A stretch of DNA of 64,000 bases, taken from contig NZ_AUCF01000011.1 in the NCBI RefSeq assembly GCF_000429625.1, positions 124,001-188,000 on the forward strand. The letters run 5' to 3'. The position numbers and the translations under genes were made by a program. This stretch comes from Azospirillum halopraeferens DSM 3675 (GTDB taxonomy: Bacteria > Pseudomonadota > Alphaproteobacteria > Azospirillales > Azospirillaceae). Below are positions 62,801 through 64,000 of this stretch, piece by piece. The stretch's first letter is position 1; every line of letters starts with the position of its first letter. The notes below the pieces were generated by a model. That model was given only the letters and a program-made list of their open reading frames with translations. It searched no databases and was not told the origin of the DNA.

Positions 62801-64000
62801 CGCCGCGGACGACGTACTTGTAGCTGGTGAGCTGCTCCGCACCCACCGGGCCGCGGGCGTGGAACTTGTCGGTGGAGATGCCGATCTCCGCCCCCATGCC
62901 GAACTCGCCGCCGTCGGCGAACTGGGTGGAGGCGTTCCACAGCACGATGCCGCTGTCCACCCGTTGCAGGAAGCGCTCCGCCTCCGCCGCGTCCTCGGTG
63001 ACGATGGCGTCGGTGTGGTGGGACCCGTGGCGGTTGACGTGGTCGATGGCGGCGTCCACCCCATCCACCACGCCGCAGGCGATGACGGCGTCGAGATACT
63101 CGGTGTCCCAGTCCTCCGGCGTCACGGGGGTGACGCGGGGATCGGCGGCCCGGGCGTCGGCGTCGCCGCGCACCGCGCAGCCCGCGTCCAGCAGATCCTT
63201 CACCAGGACCGGCAGAAGGGTGGCGGCGACGGCGCGGTCCACCAGCAGCGTTTCCGCCGCGCCGCAGATGGAGGTGCGGCGCATCTTGGCGTTCAGCACC
63301 ACCTTGCGCGCCTTGTCCGGGTCGGCGCCGGCGGCGACGTAGACGTGGCAATTGCCGTCCAGGTGCTTGATGACGGGGATGCGGCTCTCGTCGGCGATGC
63401 GTTGGATCAGCGACTTGCCGCCGCGCGGCACGATGACGTCGATGTGCTCGCGCATGGTCAGCATGTGGCCCACCGCGGCGCGGTCGGTGGTGGGGACGAG
63501 CTGGACGCACGCCTCCGGCAGGCCGGCGGTGCGCAGCCCCTCGGCCAGGCATCCGGCGATGGCGCGCGAGGAATGGAAGCTCTCCGACCCGCCGCGCAGC
63601 ACCGCGGCGTTGCCCGACTTCAGGCAGAGCCCGCCGGCGTCGGCGGTGACGTTGGGCCGGCTCTCGTAGATGATGCCGATGACCCCCAGGGGCACCCGCA
63701 CCCGCTGGATGCGCAGCCCGTTGGGCCGCGTCCACTCCGCGATCACCGTGCCCACGGGGTCGGGCAGGTCGGCGATGTCCTCCAGCCCCCTGGCCATCGC
63801 CTCGATGCGGGCGGGGGTGAGGGTCAGGCGTTCCACCAGCGGCTCGGCCAGGCCGCGCCCGCGGGCGGCCGCGACGTCCCGGTCGTTGGCCGCCTGGATG
63901 TCGCCGGCGCGGGCGCGCAGGGCGGCGGCGGCGGCGCGCAGGGCCGCCACCTTCGCCGGTGCCGGCGTGTTGGCCAGCACCGCGGCGGCGGCGCGCGCGT
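62781..64000 (-). CDS. proA: Gamma-glutamyl phosphate reductase (5' end missing)
   Basis: About 406 residues are visible; the true start lies beyond the window edge, since the frame is still open at 64000 with a family-like [12 protein letters not shown] stretch. ProA reduces gamma-glutamyl phosphate to the semialdehyde in proline synthesis. Catalytic cysteine in [28 protein letters not shown] and the C-terminal [19 protein letters not shown] are standard. proB would usually lie upstream. Confidence 0.95.
   Translation of the reverse strand, partial: ARAAAAVLANTPAPAKVAALRAAAAALRARAGDIQAANDRDVAAARGRGLAEPLVERLTLTPARIEAMARGLEDIADLPDPVGTVIAEWTRPNGLRIQRVRVPLGVIGIIYESRPNVTADAGGLCLKSGNAAVLRGGSESFHSSRAIAGCLAEGLRTAGLPEACVQLVPTTDRAAVGHMLTMREHIDVIVPRGGKSLIQRIADESRIPVIKHLDGNCHVYVAAGADPDKARKVVLNAKMRRTSICGAAETLLVDRAVAATLLPVLVKDLLDAGCAVRGDADARAADPRVTPVTPEDWDTEYLDAVIACGVVDGVDAAIDHVNRHGSHHTDAIVTEDAAEAERFLQRVDSGIVLWNASTQFADGGEFGMGAEIGISTDKFHARGPVGAEQLTSYKYVVRGDGQTRP

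Overview
The window looks like the chromosome of a very GC-rich alphaproteobacterium of the Rhodospirillales, most probably Azospirillum or a close relative. The reasons are the base composition, the run proA-nadD-rsfS-rlmH at the right end, the HWE-type histidine kinase, and the overall mix of genes. The assignment is an inference; no 16S gene is present.

Left chromosomal flank (1-16029): a hemerythrin-like protein, a membrane-bound histidine kinase, mtnA (methionine salvage), a YafJ-like glutamine amidotransferase, an HtrA-like protease, a small lipoprotein, a YcaQ-type winged-helix protein, a Crp/Fnr regulator, a YgjV-like membrane protein, an RsbQ-like hydrolase without its catalytic serine, phhB, a uracil-DNA glycosylase family protein, the overlapping pair otsA-glk, a candidate small RNA with its own promoter and terminator, an N-formylglutamate amidohydrolase family protein, and tRNA-Val(GAC).

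Genomic island (about 16105-48140, 32 kb): the last 48 bases of the tRNA-Val(GAC) gene region are repeated perfectly at 48093-48140, which marks the two ends. The left end carries the recombination module: an integrase next to the tRNA, two translationally coupled large tyrosine recombinases, and two excisionase-like HTH proteins. The middle is a complete BREX type 2 (Pgl) phage-defence system: pglW, pglX, pglY, pglZ, brxD and brxHI, all on the + strand. Five extra genes sit among the core genes: two unknown proteins after pglW, an AbiEi-like/Fic fusion on the opposite strand before pglX, and a YaaW-like protein with a membrane/coiled-coil partner between pglX and pglY. The right end is decayed: small ORFs, an IS6-like and an ISL3-like transposase remnant, and a MobC-like operon with a good sigma-70-type promoter.

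Right chromosomal flank (48141-64000): a flavodoxin-fold quinone reductase divergent from a LysR regulator, then an inorganic-anion region: an Rrf2 regulator with a cysteine cluster, the sulfate ABC transporter cysP-cysT-cysW-cysA (three perfect palindromes lie between cysW and cysA), an SLC13-type permease, a chromate transporter, and a SulP transporter paired with a double-domain universal stress protein. It ends with rlmH, rsfS, nadD and proA on the minus strand; proA runs off the window.

The BREX core shares the high-GC codon style of the host, while the recombination module, the right-end scar and the middle of pglX are visibly more AT-rich. The island therefore looks assembled from several sources. 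The most interesting candidate novelty is the set of extra genes built into the BREX operon, above all the AbiEi-Fic fusion and the membrane-type pair.
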